The notes beneath the pieces are model-generated. The model was not told the DNA's origin. It ran no database searches and saw nothing but the letters and a program-made list of their open reading frames with translations. Shown here piece by piece: positions 1 through 6,894 of a DNA stretch of 64,000 bases. Position 1 is the first letter of the stretch. Every line of letters starts with the position of its first letter. The stretch is from contig NZ_LN831776.1 in the NCBI RefSeq assembly GCF_000981585.1, positions 4,261,187 through 4,325,186 on the forward strand. Reading direction: 5' to 3'. Source of the stretch: Paenibacillus riograndensis SBR5 (GTDB taxonomy: Bacteria; Bacillota; Bacilli; Paenibacillales; Paenibacillaceae). The position numbers and the translations under genes are program-made.

Positions 1-81
1 GGTTGACAGCTCACTCTGCTCCTTCGTCCCGAGATACATGAGGACCCGCAAAGAGAAATCTGTGTACAGGGTTAGTCTCAT
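1..81 (-). CDS. nsrR: Rrf2-family regulator, NsrR-like (N-terminal fragment)
   Basis: Only the first 27 codons lie in the window; the gene runs off the left edge. The visible peptide begins MRLTLYTDFSLRVLMYLGTK, which matches the start of the Rrf2 winged-helix family, most closely Bacillus-type NsrR. NsrR is an iron-sulfur protein that represses nitric oxide detoxification genes until NO damages its cluster. An ATG four codons upstream (position 93) is also open, but the GGG-rich ribosome site fits the ATG at 81 better. The gene is divergent from hmp across a short promoter region carrying an NsrR-like palindrome, the classical arrangement. The cluster cysteines would lie outside the window, so the NsrR assignment rests on the N-terminus and context. 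Confidence 0.8.
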   Translation of the reverse strand, partial: MRLTLYTDFSLRVLMYLGTKEQSELST

Positions 82-154
82 TCGATTCACCATCCCTTGA
101 TTGCAGTATGTGATCTTTGTTACAAATGATACCATAAAAATTGTCGATTTTGTT

Positions 155-179
155 AAAGTGGTATTTTAAATATATCTTT
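155..179. promoter_or_regulatory. NsrR-like operator upstream of hmp
   Basis: A 25-bp imperfect palindrome between divergent nsrR and hmp. Outer arms are AAAG and CTTT, inner arms GTATTT and AAATAT, centred on T at 167. The spacing and A/T-rich half-sites resemble the NsrR sites of Bacillus hmp and nas promoters. A TATATT-like -10 follows at about 195-200, so bound repressor would cover the upstream promoter region. The binding assignment is inferred. Confidence 0.6.
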
Positions 180-232
180 TAACTATAAAAGAGTATATAT
201 TAAATTTGTAATAATGAGAGGAGTGAACGGTT

Positions 233-1414
233 ATCTTATCCAAACAAACACGCGATATTGTCAAATCCACAGCCCCTGTATTAGCGGAACACGGCACAGC
301 CATTACATCGGTGTTCTACCGGAACCTGTTTGCGGCCCATCCAGAACTTCTGAATGTATTTAATCATGCCAATCAGGCCCAAGGCCGGCAGCAGGCAGCA
401 CTCGCGAATGCGGTGTATGCCGCAGCAGTTCACATTGACAACCTGGAAAATATTTTGCCGGCGGTTGTTCAGATCGCCCACAAGCATGTCAGCCTTGGCA
501 TTAAGCCGGAGCAGTATCCGATTGTCGGCGAGTTTTTGCTGAAAGCCATCAAGGAAGTGCTAGGCGACGCAGCAACGGACGACATCCTGAAGGCCTGGGA
601 AGAAGCCTATGGCGTGATTGCCGATGCCTTCATCGGTGTTGAAGCGCAAATGTATAAGGAAGCCCGGGAGCAGGAAAACGGCTGGAACTTCTTCAAACCG
701 TTTACGGTTGTCCGCAAGGAACAGGAAAGCGAAAGTATTACATCCTTCTATCTGAAACCGGCAGACGGTTCCGGCGTACCGGCGTTCAAGCCGGGGCAGT
801 ATATCTCTGTGCGTGTTCTGATTCCGGGTGAACAATACACCATGATCCGCCAGTACAGCCTGTCCCAGGCGTCAAAGCCGGATGAGTTCCGCATCTCCGT
901 AAAGCGGGAAGCCGACAATGATCCAAATGGTGTAGTCTCTGTCTACCTTCACACACAGGTGAACGAAGGGGATACGGTGGAAGTAAGCCCGCCTGCCGGT
1001 GAATTCCTGCTGGATACGGCCAAAACCACACCTGTCGCGTTTATTTCGGGCGGTGTAGGAATCACGCCGATGATGAGCATGCTCGAAACGGTGGCCGTGT
1101 CCACACCGGACCGTCCTACGGTTTTCCTGCACGCTGCGCGCAATGAATCGCTTGCCGCTTTTGGTGAGGATATTGAAAAACATGCTTTGAACATGAGCAA
1201 CATTCAATATAAAACCTATTTCTCGGACGGCCCCGATGGTCAAATCACCCGTGAAGCACTAGAAGCGTATGTTGATCCTACAGGCGATGCCTATGTGTGC
1301 GGACCGGTTCCCTTCATGGAAGCTATGATCCGCAACCTCCTGGCGATGGGGATGAAAGAAGAACAAATTCATTATGAGTTTTTTGGTCCGGCCCTGCAAT
1401 TAGAACATGCGTAG
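233..1414 (+). CDS. hmp: flavohemoglobin / nitric oxide dioxygenase
   Basis: Converts NO plus O2 to nitrate using NAD(P)H. A globin domain (about residues 1-135) carries the B10 tyrosine (Tyr29) and proximal histidine (His85 in KHVSLGI). A ferredoxin-reductase FAD domain with RQYSL follows, then an NAD domain with GGVGITP. From 233 the protein is 393 aa, matching the usual ~396. The reading frame ILSKQTRDIVKSTAPVLAEH begins right after an in-frame TGA at 224-226. No ATG, GTG or TTG exists until the GTG at 311, which would remove the first globin helix. GAGAGGAG (about 216-223) is correctly spaced from the ATC codon at 233, so initiation at ATC, or a sequence error of ATG, is inferred. Confidence 0.93.
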   Translation: MLSKQTRDIVKSTAPVLAEHGTAITSVFYRNLFAAHPELLNVFNHANQAQGRQQAALANAVYAAAVHIDNLENILPAVVQIAHKHVSLGIKPEQYPIVGEFLLKAIKEVLGDAATDDILKAWEEAYGVIADAFIGVEAQMYKEAREQENGWNFFKPFTVVRKEQESESITSFYLKPADGSGVPAFKPGQYISVRVLIPGEQYTMIRQYSLSQASKPDEFRISVKREADNDPNGVVSVYLHTQVNEGDTVEVSPPAGEFLLDTAKTTPVAFISGGVGITPMMSMLETVAVSTPDRPTVFLHAARNESLAAFGEDIEKHALNMSNIQYKTYFSDGPDGQITREALEAYVDPTGDAYVCGPVPFMEAMIRNLLAMGMKEEQIHYEFFGPALQLEHA

Positions 1415-1431
1415 TTACACGATAACACAAA

Positions 1432-1473
1432 ACGGGTACACTGTCCGGTGATGGACGGTGTACCCGTTTTTTT
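1432..1473 (+). terminator. rho-independent terminator after hmp
   Basis: A 15-bp stem (ACGGGTACACTGTCC with its complement, one G-T pair) and a 6-nt loop are followed by a T run. An A-rich left flank lets it also act on the convergent regulator gene from the other strand. Confidence 0.9.
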
Positions 1474-1484
1474 AGGATTACAGT

Positions 1485-2192
1485 TCAATCCATGTATTTC
1501 TCCAAGGAGGGCCGGTTCCGTATAACCATCCGTTTGTTGCCGATCAGTTCAATCAGCCCCAAGTCTTCAAAGATAGCAAATTTCCTGCTGATCGTTTCCC
1601 GGGTGACCCCTGCATAATTTGCCAGCTCTTCACGGGACAGCGGGAGATCGATATGAATACGGCCGCCGCGCATTTTACCATAGATATCGCTAAGCTCCAG
1701 AATCATGTAGGCGATGCGGATTTCCGGGTCCTTGGTTGCCAGACTTTGCGCCAGATTTTCAGTATGGGCCAGTCTTTTGGTAACCGTCTTTAACAGCTTG
1801 AAGGCGATGTCCGGATTGTCCAGCATGATCCGCTCCATATCCGCTCTGGTCAGCATGCAGATGCTGGTGTCTTTCAATGCATAAGCGCTGAAGTTGCTGA
1901 GCTCATCGCTGTTAAAGATGCTAAGCTCACCAAAAAAATCGCCTGCGGTTAAAATGTGCAGGATCTGCTCCTTCCCCTGCGGCGTCATTTTGGACAATTT
2001 CACTTGCCCCTGCTGGATAATGAACAAGGTATCGGTCGGCTGCTCTTCCAGAATCAGCGCCTGTCCCTTGGCATATTTCCGGTGGATAATCATGGCGCTG
2101 ATCCGGGAGAGGTCGGCACCAGACAATGAAGCAAAGATCGGCACCTTGCGGGTACAGGGCTCTGCGGCATTTTGACAGGAATGTTCCGGCAT
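1485..2192 (-). CDS. Crp/Fnr-family transcriptional regulator
   Basis: A 235-aa regulator with a cyclic-nucleotide-binding-like beta roll (about residues 20-130), a dimer helix and a C-terminal winged helix. The recognition helix contains RETISR, with the E..SR pattern of FNR proteins that read TTGAT half-sites. The N-terminus has two cysteines (HSCQNAAEPC) just before VPIFASL, a possible redox or metal site. The start at 2192 follows AAGGAG by 9 nt; an upstream open stretch reaching 2273 lacks such a site. It is the last gene after flavodiiron protein, reductase and rubredoxin on the same strand, so it probably governs the adjacent oxygen/NO response. Ligand and targets are unknown. Confidence 0.85.
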   Translation of the reverse strand: MPEHSCQNAAEPCTRKVPIFASLSGADLSRISAMIIHRKYAKGQALILEEQPTDTLFIIQQGQVKLSKMTPQGKEQILHILTAGDFFGELSIFNSDELSNFSAYALKDTSICMLTRADMERIMLDNPDIAFKLLKTVTKRLAHTENLAQSLATKDPEIRIAYMILELSDIYGKMRGGRIHIDLPLSREELANYAGVTRETISRKFAIFEDLGLIELIGNKRMVIRNRPSLEKYMD

Positions 2193-2218
2193 CTCGCATC
2201 TCTCCTTTTTCGTGTTTT

Positions 2219-2380
2219 TTAAGAAATGGGTGAAAAATGGCTGGTGTCTTCTCCGCAGACCGGGCAGACCCAATCCTCCGGCAAATCTTCAAAAGCAGTG
2301 CCCGGTGCCACATCCTCATCGGGGTCGCCAAGCGCAGGATCATAAATATAACCGCAGGGTTCACATACATATTTTTTCAT
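2219..2380 (-). CDS. rubredoxin
   Basis: A 53-aa electron carrier. Two iron-binding loops are visible: CEPCG near the N-terminus and CPVCG near the C-terminus. The characteristic [20 protein letters not shown] segment and DLPEDWVCP lie between them. The start at 2380 is 9 nt after AGGAG; an ATG at 2389 sits directly on that ribosome site. It lies 26 nt after the reductase gene and upstream of the FNR-like gene. In this context it would shuttle electrons from the NAD(P)H-dependent reductase to the flavodiiron protein. Confidence 0.95.
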   Translation of the reverse strand: MKKYVCEPCGYIYDPALGDPDEDVAPGTAFEDLPEDWVCPVCGEDTSHFSPIS

Positions 2381-2406
2381 CAGGTTCATCTCCTGTTTCG
2401 TTAAGG

Positions 2407-3624
2407 TTAGTTGGGCAATCTCGTTTGAACTTCCGACATGATCGCTGAGAGACTGCGTGAAAGATCAATGCCTTCCAGGCTGCAGCCCGTCTCAATTGCA
2501 GATTTATATACCAGTGATGCAGCGGCACCTTCCCAGGAAATAGCACCGGTTATTGTGTGATCTTTCACAAATATCTGTGTGTAAATGCCGTTCTCTTGCG
2601 CGGATACACTCAGGTCGCACTGTGATTCAACGGTCATTCCAATGGAAAAAAGCGATATTCCAAACGCATTGAAGAAAGTAACCGGAACGGCCTTGCGGTA
2701 AGCGGCAGGCTCACTCGCTGCCATATTGTTGCCGGCGACCCGCCCTTGCTCCATAGCTCCTCCCCACAAGCCTTCAACCTGTCCATTCATTTCGGCGATA
2801 TCCCCGGCAGCATATACATGCGGAGCGCTGGTCTCCATATTGGGGTTAACGATAATACCTGAGCGGGTATCAATCGGCGTATCCTTCACAAGTGTTGTGT
2901 TCGGTACGATGCCAATCGAGTAAACCACATGATCACAGGCAACTGTAGTTTCATCGTCAAGTGTAACTCCAGTGACGGCCTCTTCTCCCGTGATCGAGGT
3001 TACGCCGGAATGAAGAATGACTTTTACCCCAGCCTGCTCCAGGGTTTCTTTAAGCATCTGTGATGAGGTTTCATCCAGTTGTCTGATCATTAACCGTGGA
3101 GCCGCTTCAACAACAGTCACTTCGTATCCGGCTTCATGTAAGGCCCATGCGGTTTCCAGCCCCTGCACCCCACCGCCGATAACAACGATACGGTTGCCGC
3201 TTTCGAGGCTGGCTTTCAGCCGGTCGGCATCTTGTAAATCGCGGAGGGTATGGACGTTCTTCAGCTCCGCCCCTTCTACAGGGAGCGCACGGTTTCTTGC
3301 CCCCATGCAGAGCAGAAGCTTATGATACGCAATCTGTCTGCCATCTGCTGTTTCCACCTGCCGACGGTCCGTATTGACATGCGTGACCCGGGTAGAAGTG
3401 TGGACGGTGATACGGTTGTCCTTGTACCACTTTTCCTTTTTGATCAAGACTTTATCGCTGTGTAAATCGGTGAACAACCCCTTGGTCAGCTTAATCCGGT
3501 TATACGGAAGATGCGCTTCCTCCCCGAAGATGGAGATTTCGGTATCCGGGTCCTGATCACGAATCGCCTTGGCGGCATGAACGGCTGCCACTCCGCTGCC
3601 TACAATCACATAATGTTTGGACAT
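2407..3624 (-). CDS. NAD(P)H:rubredoxin-type oxidoreductase (FAD/NAD(P)-binding)
   Basis: A 405-aa pyridine-nucleotide-disulfide-family reductase. The FAD Rossmann motif is [17 protein letters not shown] at the N-terminus, the NAD Rossmann motif [15 protein letters not shown] is near residue 145, and the second FAD contact VYAAGDIAE is near 270. It lacks a CxxC redox pair, as expected of rubredoxin reductases and the N-terminal part of nitrite reductase NirB. It lies 15 nt downstream of the flavodiiron gene and just before rubredoxin. NADH to reductase to rubredoxin to flavodiiron protein is the inferred electron path. A nitrite-reductase-related role is less likely because no siroheme domain is present. 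Confidence 0.87.
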   Translation of the reverse strand: MSKHYVIVGSGVAAVHAAKAIRDQDPDTEISIFGEEAHLPYNRIKLTKGLFTDLHSDKVLIKKEKWYKDNRITVHTSTRVTHVNTDRRQVETADGRQIAYHKLLLCMGARNRALPVEGAELKNVHTLRDLQDADRLKASLESGNRIVVIGGGVQGLETAWALHEAGYEVTVVEAAPRLMIRQLDETSSQMLKETLEQAGVKVILHSGVTSITGEEAVTGVTLDDETTVACDHVVYSIGIVPNTTLVKDTPIDTRSGIIVNPNMETSAPHVYAAGDIAEMNGQVEGLWGGAMEQGRVAGNNMAASEPAAYRKAVPVTFFNAFGISLFSIGMTVESQCDLSVSAQENGIYTQIFVKDHTITGAISWEGAAASLVYKSAIETGCSLEGIDLSRSLSAIMSEVQTRLPN

Positions 3625-3639
3625 GAACGTTCGCCCCCC

Positions 3640-4875
3640 TTAGTAAGCGCTGAGCAGCAGATCCGAAACAAATTCCGCAGCATTTTTAATTTTTTGAACT
3701 TTCTCGGCATCCTTCGGTGAGAAACGCACCCGGATCGGAAATTCCACATGGATCATCCCTGTTGATTTGATGACTTCGGATGTACTCTGTACCGTCATGT
3801 TGGTAGCGTTCAGGTAATCCTGAATGACCTCTATGGCTTCCCCGCTCCATCCGTAGGAACCAAAAGCAGCGGCGAGTTTGCCTTCCAGATTCATATTTTT
3901 CATTTCCTGCAGAATAGGCTCCAGGTTGCCGATCATATCCGCATATCTGGTGGAGCTTCCGACAAATACGGCATCGGCTGAAGCGATGCTGCTCAGAATT
4001 TCCGCTGCGCTGCTCTTGTCAGCATCCCATACCTCGGTCCCGATATGATTTTCCTTCAGGCAATCCTGGAGGATGTTCGCCATTTTTTTGGTATTGTTCT
4101 TGAGCGTGGTATAGACAATTGCCGCTTTTTTGCCTTCAGTCGTTTCACGGCTGAGGACATCGTAGAGATCAATATATTTCCGGACATTCTCGCGGATCAG
4201 GAACCCGTGGGAAGGTGCGATCATCTCAATATCCAGATCTTGGACGGCTTCGATCAGCGTTCTGACATATCTGCGGTGAGGGTGAATGATCGCACTGTAA
4301 TACCCCTTGAAATCCTCCGTAATGTCAAAGCCGGCTTCATCGCTGAACAGCTTCTCCACCGCAACATGGGTGCTGAAGATATCGCAAGGGAAGAGGATTT
4401 TATCTTCCACACAATAGGTGATCATCGTCTCAGCGGTATGAAGATATGGTGTCTCTTTGAACAGCAGCGTTTTACCACCGATATCCAGCGTATCCCCGTC
4501 TTTTACAATGAGAAAATTCCGGCTTTGGAGCTTGTACATTTCCTGCAGTTCCGGCACTGCAATCGCGGTGCAGACAATGGTGGCGTTCACTGCCCGTGAA
4601 GCCAGCGCAGCCAATCCCCCGGAATGGTCAGGCTCAGTATGGTTGATGACGATATATTCAATATCCATGGGATCCATGAACTGGCTGAGCCGCTCCGCAT
4701 ACTCACGTCCAAATTCCATATCCACGGTGTCAATCACGGTCGGTTTGCCGGTTTTCAGCAGGTAGGAATTATAGGTTGTTCCCTTCGCCAGAATCAGACG
4801 ATGAAACGGGACTTCACGGTTGTCAATTTTACCGACCCAATACGTATCTTGTGCAATCTTATATTCTGTGTTCAT
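3640..4875 (-). CDS. class A flavodiiron protein (O2/NO reductase)
   Basis: A 411-aa soluble enzyme with a metallo-beta-lactamase-like diiron domain followed by a flavodoxin domain. Diiron ligands are seen as H79-x-E81-x-D83-H84 in NHTEPDHSGG, with later ligands in FPCDIF and APSHG. The flavodoxin part begins at about residue 255 (KAAIVYTTLKNNT). Such proteins reduce O2 to water or NO to N2O with electrons from rubredoxin. The start at 4875 has AGGAGG 8 nt upstream; a further ATG at 4917 is less well placed. It is the first gene of the flavodiiron, reductase, rubredoxin, FNR-like set. The pairing with nsrR and hmp suggests NO relief, but oxygen scavenging is equally possible. Confidence 0.93.
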   Translation of the reverse strand: MNTEYKIAQDTYWVGKIDNREVPFHRLILAKGTTYNSYLLKTGKPTVIDTVDMEFGREYAERLSQFMDPMDIEYIVINHTEPDHSGGLAALASRAVNATIVCTAIAVPELQEMYKLQSRNFLIVKDGDTLDIGGKTLLFKETPYLHTAETMITYCVEDKILFPCDIFSTHVAVEKLFSDEAGFDITEDFKGYYSAIIHPHRRYVRTLIEAVQDLDIEMIAPSHGFLIRENVRKYIDLYDVLSRETTEGKKAAIVYTTLKNNTKKMANILQDCLKENHIGTEVWDADKSSAAEILSSIASADAVFVGSSTRYADMIGNLEPILQEMKNMNLEGKLAAAFGSYGWSGEAIEVIQDYLNATNMTVQSTSEVIKSTGMIHVEFPIRVRFSPKDAEKVQKIKNAAEFVSDLLLSAY

Positions 4876-4990
4876 AAGCTCAGCCTCCTGAATGATAATG
4901 TTTATCAACAACCTCATTCTATAATGGAGGCTAAGCGAAAAGGAGGATTACAATCACATTTTGAAAATTTCCAAAGCACAGCTTAAAAGT

Positions 4991-5014
4991 TTCAAACCAT
5001 ATTTATACTTTGAA
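4991..5014. promoter_or_regulatory. possible operator upstream of the flavodiiron operon
   Basis: Inverted repeat TTCAAA-N12-TTTGAA lying about 115-140 bp upstream of the first operon gene. It does not match the FNR consensus TTGAT-N4-ATCAA. The surrounding A/T-rich region has TATAAA-like elements. Function is speculative. Confidence 0.25.
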
Positions 5015-5067
5015 TATACACCGTTATCGCCAAAGGATTATGCGTTGGATCACTTTTGAGATATGAT

Positions 5068-5284
5068 TATATAATCTAAACTCGAGATTTTTCGATTTGG
5101 GATTGGCCGTGACTCCAGAGAATGTTTGGACTTCCAGCCGCTGTTGTCCCCAGATTTCCTGATTGGAACCGCCTTTAGCGGTTGAAATCCGGTGACAAAG
5201 GCGGACGCATTCGCTCTTCCAGTTCCAAACTTCTCCTCCGTCACTTTTCCCCTTATTCTTAATTTTTCAAGTTCAATCTATATA
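5068..5284. mobile_element. MITE-like repeat, copy A (~217 bp)
   Basis: One of three related ~215-bp intergenic elements (others at 11597-11811 and 17987-18200). Imperfect terminal inverted repeats read TATATA-AACT-GA from each end. The core shares AATGTTTGGACTTCC, then CTGTTGTC..AGATTTC and GAAATCC..GACAAAGGCGGACG, which can fold as a long hairpin. No transposase is encoded; a 64-codon open frame inside is accidental. Copy A has diverged more than B and C. No convincing target duplication was identified. Confidence 0.7.
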
Positions 5285-5362
5285 GCTCATTTTTTTTATT
5301 CATCGCTGTCTGTTCAGCTTATGAAGGTGTCCGCCCTCACCAAGTCAGCGGGGAAGCATGCC

Positions 5363-5549
5363 TAAGTGGAAAAACGGAACTTAAATCCCCACGAACCGGC
5401 TTCTCTGCTAATGTTAGTTGGAAAAAGTAGACCTAATCCGAGTGATTCGCGGCTTTGCAGGTGAAATCGCTAAAATTAACTCTACTAATTCCCACTATTC
5501 CCTCTGCAGAAGTCATTTGAGCACACTTAACGATACTTATTCCACTTCA
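5363..5549. repeat. short AAGTGGAAAAA-type intergenic repeats
   Basis: The 350 bp between MITE copy A and the WYL regulator contain no gene. They hold scattered units resembling TAAGTGGAAAAACGGAACTT (5363), GTTAGTTGGAAAAAG (5413) and an inverted ACTTATTCCACTT near 5535-5547. Related units occur at 10784-10920. This looks like a degenerate palindromic repeat family of unknown function. Confidence 0.45.
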
Positions 5550-5631
5550 GTTTCCTGCCCCTCCCTGCCAACTTTCTGTCACTTCCTGTGATTCTTCCTT
5601 TCCAGCTTCGGATTTCGTGGGGCATTACCTT

Positions 5632-6579
5632 TCAGTACCGTTTGAACATCTTTTCCGCCTCTTCCCGGACCCGGCGGCGGAGAGACACCGGTTCCAGCAC
5701 TTCGGCCTCTCCGCCCCATGAGAGGATATAAGGCAGCAGCTCCTCCAGCTGCCTTATGCGAAAAGTAACCAGAAGACCATCCTCCCGCTCTTCAGTAGTC
5801 TCCAGATAATAATTAACGGTCTCAATCATTTTGTCGGCAATATTCAGATTCACCCGAACCACTACGTGTAAGTTGCGGTCGTCGGGCGGACGATAACGGC
5901 TCAGGTTAAATCCGGCCGGAATGGAAAAGCGCTCTTCCAGCACCGCAAGCTCTGTCATCCGCGACAACCGGAAATGGCGGATATCCTGCCGGAGACCGCA
6001 GCGGGCGACCAGCGTCCAGTTCCCCTGGACGAGCGCCAGGCCATAGGGGTCAGCCTCACGGCTGCTCTTGCGGCTGCCGTCCGCTTCCGGCATTTTTTTC
6101 AGATAGGTGAAGCTTAACCTGTGCCGTTCCAGGATCGCGCGCCGGATTTGTCCGAGATAGTCCTTTTCCTTCCGGCCGGTTACCGGTTCTCCCGCATGAA
6201 GAAGCCGCATTGTATCCCGTACGCGTGCCGATTCGGCACGTACCGGCTCCGGCAGAACCGCTTCTATTTTGCGCCTGGCAGACTTTGACACGCTGCCGTA
6301 TTCCGCATCCAGCCTTTGTTCAATGAAATCCGTGCCCATCAGCAGGGCTACTGCTTCTTCGGCCGTGAAGCCTACCGGCGGCAGGAAATACCCTTCCATC
6401 AACGAATATCCCTGCCCGGGAGCTCCTATAATCGGAACTCCCGCTTCGCTCAGGGCCTGGATATCGCGGTAGATCGTCCGCACGCTAGTCTCGAATTGAG
6501 CGGCCAAATCTTCCGCTCTGTGCATCTTGCTCCGCTGAAGCTCAAGCGTAATGGCAAGCTGCCGTTCGGTTTTGTTCAT
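5632..6579 (-). CDS. WYL-domain (YafY-type) transcriptional regulator
   Basis: A 315-aa protein with an N-terminal DeoR-like helix-turn-helix (about residues 5-55, with ETSVRTIYRDIQALSEAGV), then a WYL domain (about 140-215, LSFTYLKK and LVARCGLRQDIRHFRLSRM). A C-terminal WCX extension ends at RRRVREEAEKMF. Such regulators sense ligands, often nucleic-acid-derived, and control DNA-damage or metabolic genes. It appears monocistronic; the flanking genes are over 300 bp away on one side and separated by a repeat and terminator on the other. Target unknown. Confidence 0.88.
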   Translation of the reverse strand: MNKTERQLAITLELQRSKMHRAEDLAAQFETSVRTIYRDIQALSEAGVPIIGAPGQGYSLMEGYFLPPVGFTAEEAVALLMGTDFIEQRLDAEYGSVSKSARRKIEAVLPEPVRAESARVRDTMRLLHAGEPVTGRKEKDYLGQIRRAILERHRLSFTYLKKMPEADGSRKSSREADPYGLALVQGNWTLVARCGLRQDIRHFRLSRMTELAVLEERFSIPAGFNLSRYRPPDDRNLHVVVRVNLNIADKMIETVNYYLETTEEREDGLLVTFRIRQLEELLPYILSWGGEAEVLEPVSLRRRVREEAEKMFKRY

Positions 6580-6701
6580 CTTCTTTTCCCCCGCTGCTGT
6601 AAAGTCTGTTACATCTTATACTAAAAACGGCGGGCGGACAAATCCATACGGCTAGATGCGGAGAATGCCGCCTACACTCTGGGTATGGAACACTATTCTG
6701 C

Positions 6702-6800
6702 AAGTGGAAACGGCTACGCCGTCCTTTTAAAGGACGGGGTGTTTCAGCGAGAAATAGAAGGATAATTTATAGCGTGAAACATATAAATTCTTATATTTCG
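6702..6800. repeat. intergenic repeat family 2, copy 1
   Basis: About 100 bp nearly identical to 18814-18914. It starts AAGTGGAAACGGCTACGCCG, has a hairpin CCGTCC..GGACGG enclosed by GAAAC/GTTTC, then a conserved AT-rich tail (GAGAAATAGAAGGATAATT followed by ATATAAATTCTTATA). In both places it abuts the T-run side of a terminator for a minus-strand gene. No coding capacity. Confidence 0.75.
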
Positions 6801-6845
6801 AAAAAAACAGCCTGTCCAGGGAAAATCCGCCCTTGGACAGGCTGT
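6801..6845 (-). terminator. terminator downstream of the GH85 gene
   Basis: Stem CAGCCTGTCCA / TGGACAGGCTG with further G-C pairs, followed on the minus strand by seven T. It ends transcription from the GH85 gene, and borders repeat family 2. Confidence 0.88.
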
Positions 6846-6894
6846 ATGGGTGAAATGTAAAATTAACGGACATCATTTAATATCTTGAGAATGC

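Noticed and set aside
5050..5244. Minus-strand open frame inside MITE copy A
   Set aside because: The repeat core explains the open frame; equivalent frames are not conserved in copies B and C.
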